From: Anaeramoeba flamelloides
Taxonomy: Eukaryota > Metamonada > Anaeramoebidae
Direction: 5' to 3'
DNA: 64,000 bases
Assembly: GCA_027625915.1 (NCBI GenBank)
Contig: JANTQA010000047.1
Coordinates: 1,922,001 to 1,986,000 of the forward strand
Under the pieces are notes generated by a model. It saw only the letters and a program-made list of their open reading frames with translations, was not told the origin of the DNA and made no database searches. The position numbers were made by a program, and so were the translations under genes. Position 1 is the stretch's first letter; every line of letters starts with the position of its first letter. Shown here one piece after another: positions 60,501 to 64,000 of this stretch.

Positions 60501-60699
60501 ATTTAAATGTTGTCAAAATCAATAATTGTTATTTTTTTTTTTTGTTAAATCAGTCTTTAATTTTTATAAAATATTGGACTAATTATATATTTTTCATGTT
60601 TTATCAAAAAATACATAAACTCGAATTGAAAATTTTTCACATCACCAAAATTTCAATTTTTGAAAAAAATATCTTATTTAATCGATTCTTGAAGAAATA

Positions 60700-61150
60700 C
60701 CAAATTAGAACCATTCATTGGTTAAAATGTTAACAATTGTTGATAAATTACAATACTCGCAAAACAAAAAATAATTAATTATCAAGACTAATAAATTATC
60801 GGTGTGCCAAAAATTTTCGGAGAGAGCTAAAAAAAAAAAATGCATTGGTAAATTTGTTTTAATTTTATTAGGAATATTGATCGATCAAATTGCCAGATAC
60901 TACCAATTAATTTTATTTGAGTTCTTCTATTTGTAACAACTCAACTTTAACATAATACCACATCTTTGAAAAAAATATTTTGATCGAACGAAACAAGTTA
61001 CGTATTTCAAAAAATAAAATGAAAACAAAAAAACCTCAAGAATGAAAAAATGATTTTCATATTTTACAAAAATAAAAATTATTTTCCAATTTTAAATGAA
61101 ATTGCATTGTTGTGATTGTCTGGAACCGTTTTAATTGTGTGGAAATTTTC
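60700..61150. repeat. dispersed repeat, inverted copy of 38640-39080
   Basis: Reverse complement of the first copy over ~430 bp at high identity. It ends about 120 bp before the distal eIF6 exon. Confidence 0.7.
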
Positions 61151-61273
61151 GAATTTTAATTTAGATTAAATAATTAATTATTGATTGTCTTGTTTTTATT
61201 TATTTATTTATATTTATTTTATTTTAATACTGGATTAATTGATTCTGAAACAACTAATTCACAAATTACACAG

Positions 61274-61701
61274 GAAATTGCATTACGTGTAATGACTATG
61301 TAGCCTTGATTCATCCAGAATTGGAAAAGGAAACTGAAGAAATTATAGCTGACATTTTAGGAGTTGAAGTATTTCGACAGACTATTAGTGGTGAGTCACT
61401 TGTAGGAACATATTGTGTCTTTACTAACCAAGGCGGAATTGTACACCCAAAATGTTCAATTGAAGAAACAGATGAATTATCATCATTATTACAAGTACCG
61501 TTAGTTTCAACAACCTTAAATAAAGGTTCAAGTGTCCTTGGAAGTGGTATTTGCGTAAATGATTGGTCCTGCTTCTGTGGGTTGGACACTACAGCTACTG
61601 AACTATCAACTGTTGAAAACATTTTCAAAATTGATGAAGGTCAAAATCCATTAAATATAGTAAATGAACTTAGAAACGCAATTGTTGATGAAATACTCTA
61701 A
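61274..61701 (+). CDS. EIF6: eIF6, 3' exon
   Basis: Begins right after ACACAG. With the single base carried from the 5' exon it reads [20 protein letters not shown], then [70 protein letters not shown] and ends ...NAIVDEIL with TAA. This is the C-terminal three-fifths of eIF6 without a gap or shift, including the conserved SSLLQVPLV and GLDTT blocks. No alternative N-terminal half is visible in the preceding kilobases, so the natural partner is 50878-51190. eIF6 binds the 60S subunit and blocks 40S joining. The frame is entirely clean, which argues that the gene is still under selection. Confidence 0.92.
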
Positions 61702-62605
61702 AAGCCTCCCAATTGCTATTATCATTTTCTTCCTATCTCTAAATTAAAATCTTTATTTTTTTTTGTTTGAAGAATAAATACTATTAATTGCAAAATAAAT
61801 GGATCAAATTTTTCATTCAGCTTTCCAAAATAATCAAAACTCAATAATTAAAATAAATCTATAAAGCCCCAATTCTCTCAAAGGGAAATGAATACCTTAA
61901 GTGATTTTTGTTTTATGTTTTAAAATTTGAAATGTTTAAACTTGAAAATACTTTTGGAAAATTTAATTAAAATTTTGTTCAATTTATTTTTCAACAAATA
62001 GTATTATTATATTATATATCCATGATTAAAAAATATCTATTAATAAAATTTCCATTGTTTTATTCATAAATAAAAATAATGATTATTATCTATCTTTATT
62101 GTTTATTATTTTAAATTTCGGTTATTATTCCCTTAAAATTTTTAGGCTTTTTTCTTAAGAGCCTAGTTTTACTCTAGATATTACTCTGAATAGATATTTG
62201 TTATTTTAAATAAAAATTGTTTCGATCGATATAGACTAATATTCAAAAATAGTGTAGAACTTATGGAAGTAGGTACATTTTTCTTATTTTTGACAATTTA
62301 ATTGTGTAAACATTGTTGAAAACAGTTTTTTTTAGTTTCATAAGATATTGAAACTTTGAAATCAAAATATCATTATTCACTCGATTTCTTTAAAGAAATA
62401 TTGTAAATAAGAACTGAAATTTTAAAGTATGTGACAATTTTTTGAACATTTTTATTGAATTATTTTTTGGTTTGGTTAAATTCGGTTTTGCATCTCGAAA
62501 TGTGTTTCTGGTAACCCTTGAAATGAATCTCAAAGATTTACAAAAATCATTTTTTATACTTCTTTTACAAATTTACACACAAACACAAAAGAATAATTCT
62601 TCAAA
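61702..62605. other. intergenic stretch between eIF6 and ankyrin gene
   Basis: Nothing recognised; A/T-rich spacer. Confidence 0.5.
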
Positions 62606-63149
62606 ATGAGTAAAATGACTCCACTTCACCACGCTGCTAAAAGAGGAACCGAGTCTTGGATCCGTGAATTGTTAAAAGAAGGTGTTGATAATATTAATGC
62701 CAAAGATAATTTTGGTTGGAGCCCACTCCATTATGCAGCATCTGGTGGACACCAAATGTGTTGTTGGTATCTTCTTGATGCCGGTGCAGAATTAGAAGCA
62801 AAGTATGAGCCCTTTGCATCTTTTTTTTTTTTTTTTTTTTTTTTTTCCTCTTTTCGTTTCTTTTTATTCGCTTTTAATTTTTTTTTTTTACAAAAATAAT
62901 CTTTCCCAAACAAACAAAAAAAAAATAATTCCGTCCTAAAGAGACGACAGTGGAGACACACCTCTTCATAAAGCGGCATGGAAGGGACACCTTGATACTA
63001 TCAATCATCTTTTAGAATGGGGGGCAGACAAAACCTCTAAAAATAATGAAGGAAAGTATCCTTTAGATCTTGCAAGAGATACCAAGATCGCACTTGTTTT
63101 ACAACTTGATCTCAGCGAAGAAGGATCAGAAAACGAATTGTCTGACTAA
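62606..63149 (+). CDS. small ankyrin-repeat protein
   Basis: Join 62606-62802 and 62942-63149 gives 134 residues. Three ankyrin repeats and a partial one follow each other: MTPLHHAAKRGTESWIRELL, FGWSPLHYAASGGHQMCCWY, then across the splice SGDTPLHKAAWKGHLDTINH, and EGKYPLDLARD. Each has the TPLHxAAxxG signature. The acidic tail SEEGSENELSD ends at TAA. The 139-nt intron (GT 62803, AG 62940-62941, phase 2) restores ...ELEAK-DDSGDTPLH. Ankyrin repeats bind proteins; no catalytic domain, membrane segment or signal is present, so it is probably a small cytosolic or nuclear adaptor. The specific partner cannot be told. Confidence 0.9.
62803..62941 (+). other. 139-nt intron in ankyrin gene
   Basis: GTATGAG donor and CCTAAAG acceptor. 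The interior includes a T run of about 26 bases (62820-62846) and a second T-rich tract. Confidence 0.88.
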
Positions 63150-64000
63150 AACCTTACAGCAACCGAGTTTTTACGAGAGAGATCTTATTAAATTACATTT
63201 TATTCAAATACCAATAATTACTTTTTTCAATCTTTCTTTTTTTTTTTTTTTTAAGAACTAATTTCAAAACTTTGTTTCACAAATACTTTTTTCTTCGTAT
63301 TTCTAATTTTTGGAAGCTTTAAAGCCTTTAAACAAAATTTAACCTTTTTTTTTAAATTTTTAGTTTTTGCTTGACCTGAAACAACTATATTTTATTTAAT
63401 TGCTATTTTTTCTCCAATGCTAACTTTGAAATTGTTGAAAATAAAAAACATTAATATCAAATGGCTCACTTTAAATTTTTAATTCTTCTTATTTAAATTA
63501 AAATCTTTTGATATTTTTTACAATTTTCAACTTTTTGCAATAAAAATTAAAAATCTAATTTTTAAATATAAAATATCACGAGAATGACAAAAAAAAACAA
63601 AAACCTCATAAAAATCACATAAATCACAAGAACAATTAAAATACTTGACTAGAAATTTGGAAATTATGACCTTATAAGATTGTATGCCATTAAGTGAAAT
63701 TAACAATTATTTATTTATTATTTTTTTTTTTTTAGTTGCCAAAGTTGATAGGGAATTGATTTGTTTGTCAAGAAAAAATGATAACTAAAGCCCTTTATCA
63801 CTTAGAAAAAATAGAGTATTCTTTTTAAACGAATACAATTTTTACATTCAAGGTTCTAGCCATAAGCGTGGTTTTTCTTCTGACTCAGGAACTGACTTAC
63901 ATCTCCTAGGAATGATCAGTGGAAGTTTACTTCTTTTGTTTTAAAAAATTAAACCAAGCCCTTGATAATCATCAATATGAAGATTTTAAAAACAAATACA
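63150..64000. other. 3' end of window, mostly gene-free
   Basis: A/T-rich. The only coding-like patch is at 63848-63928. Confidence 0.5.
63848..63928 (-). CDS. possible C-terminal exon of a gene beyond the window
   Basis: A patch with clearly higher GC reads on the minus strand KLPLIIPRRCKSVPESEEKP then RLWLEP and TGA (63848-63850). It would be the last exon of a gene extending past 64000. No family is recognised and the length is too short for confidence. Confidence 0.25.
   Translation of the reverse strand, partial: KLPLIIPRRCKSVPESEEKPRLWLEP

Larger units (their letters stand above)
51191..61273 (+). other. 10.1-kb putative intron of eIF6
   Basis: Bounded by GTAATCC at 51191 and ACACAG at 61273; the phase (1) agrees at both ends. 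It is about 50 times longer than the other two introns seen here (204 and 139 nt). It is packed with elements: a TIR element (about 52562-53030), LINE remnant, two ~610-bp repeats, an AGTGTTCT repeat, a 1.2-kb TTAA element interrupted by a 749-bp one, and dispersed repeats. No independent gene was recognised inside. Confidence 0.6.

Noticed and set aside
62820-62899. Phe-rich C-terminal extension of the ankyrin protein
   Set aside because: It is translation of the poly-T intron; splicing at 62803/62941 restores further ankyrin repeats.

Overview
The window reads as nuclear DNA of a gene-poor, extremely AT-rich eukaryotic microbe. Signs are spliceosomal GT-AG introns, typical eukaryotic genes (a CDK7-type kinase, eIF6, a bZIP factor, an ankyrin protein, tRNA-Asp with a Pol III T-run), and proteins with long Lys/Glu/Asn/Gln tracts. 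Such tracts and AT richness would suit an amoeboid or metamonad protist (Anaeramoeba-like is my guess), but nothing here proves the lineage. Conserved coding sequence stands out as islands of higher GC; most of the rest is A/T runs and decayed repeats.

Layout. 1-3.5 kb: no gene, foldback and tandem repeats. 3.5-6.4 kb (-): large low-complexity protein with a possible degenerate vWA-like domain and a C-terminal Cys4 motif. 12.6-13.7 kb (-): HMGL-like DRE-TIM metal-dependent enzyme. 17-18.4 kb: dead Tc1/mariner transposase and a doubtful Hsp70 scrap. 21.4-22.3 kb (-): CDK7-like kinase. 24.6-26.4 kb (-): Lys-rich coiled-coil protein. 34.0-35.1 kb (+): bZIP factor. 44.2-48.6 kb (+): a two-exon gene joining a catalytically ruined biotin-carboxylase-like domain to galactokinase and galactose mutarotase. 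50.2 kb (+): tRNA-Asp(GUC). 50.9-51.2 kb and 61.3-61.7 kb (+): two exact halves of eIF6 about 10 kb apart, with an in-frame TAA in the first half. 62.6-63.1 kb (+): small ankyrin-repeat protein with one intron.

The gaps hold many non-autonomous DNA transposons: nine copies of a ~197-bp near-palindrome with TA target duplications (Tc1/mariner type), TTAA-flanked piggyBac-like elements of ~0.75 and ~1.2 kb, other foldback elements, a LINE reverse-transcriptase remnant, and a ~610-bp dispersed repeat whose internal hairpin differs in sequence but stays paired between copies. Several insertions have their empty site preserved in a paralogous repeat within the same window.

The genes do not form an obvious pathway. 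The clearest functional unit is the fused protein, which would carry two successive-substrate steps of galactose use (mutarotation, then phosphorylation) on one chain behind a pseudo-enzyme domain. Gene models here are from reading alone; no search or transcript evidence was available.
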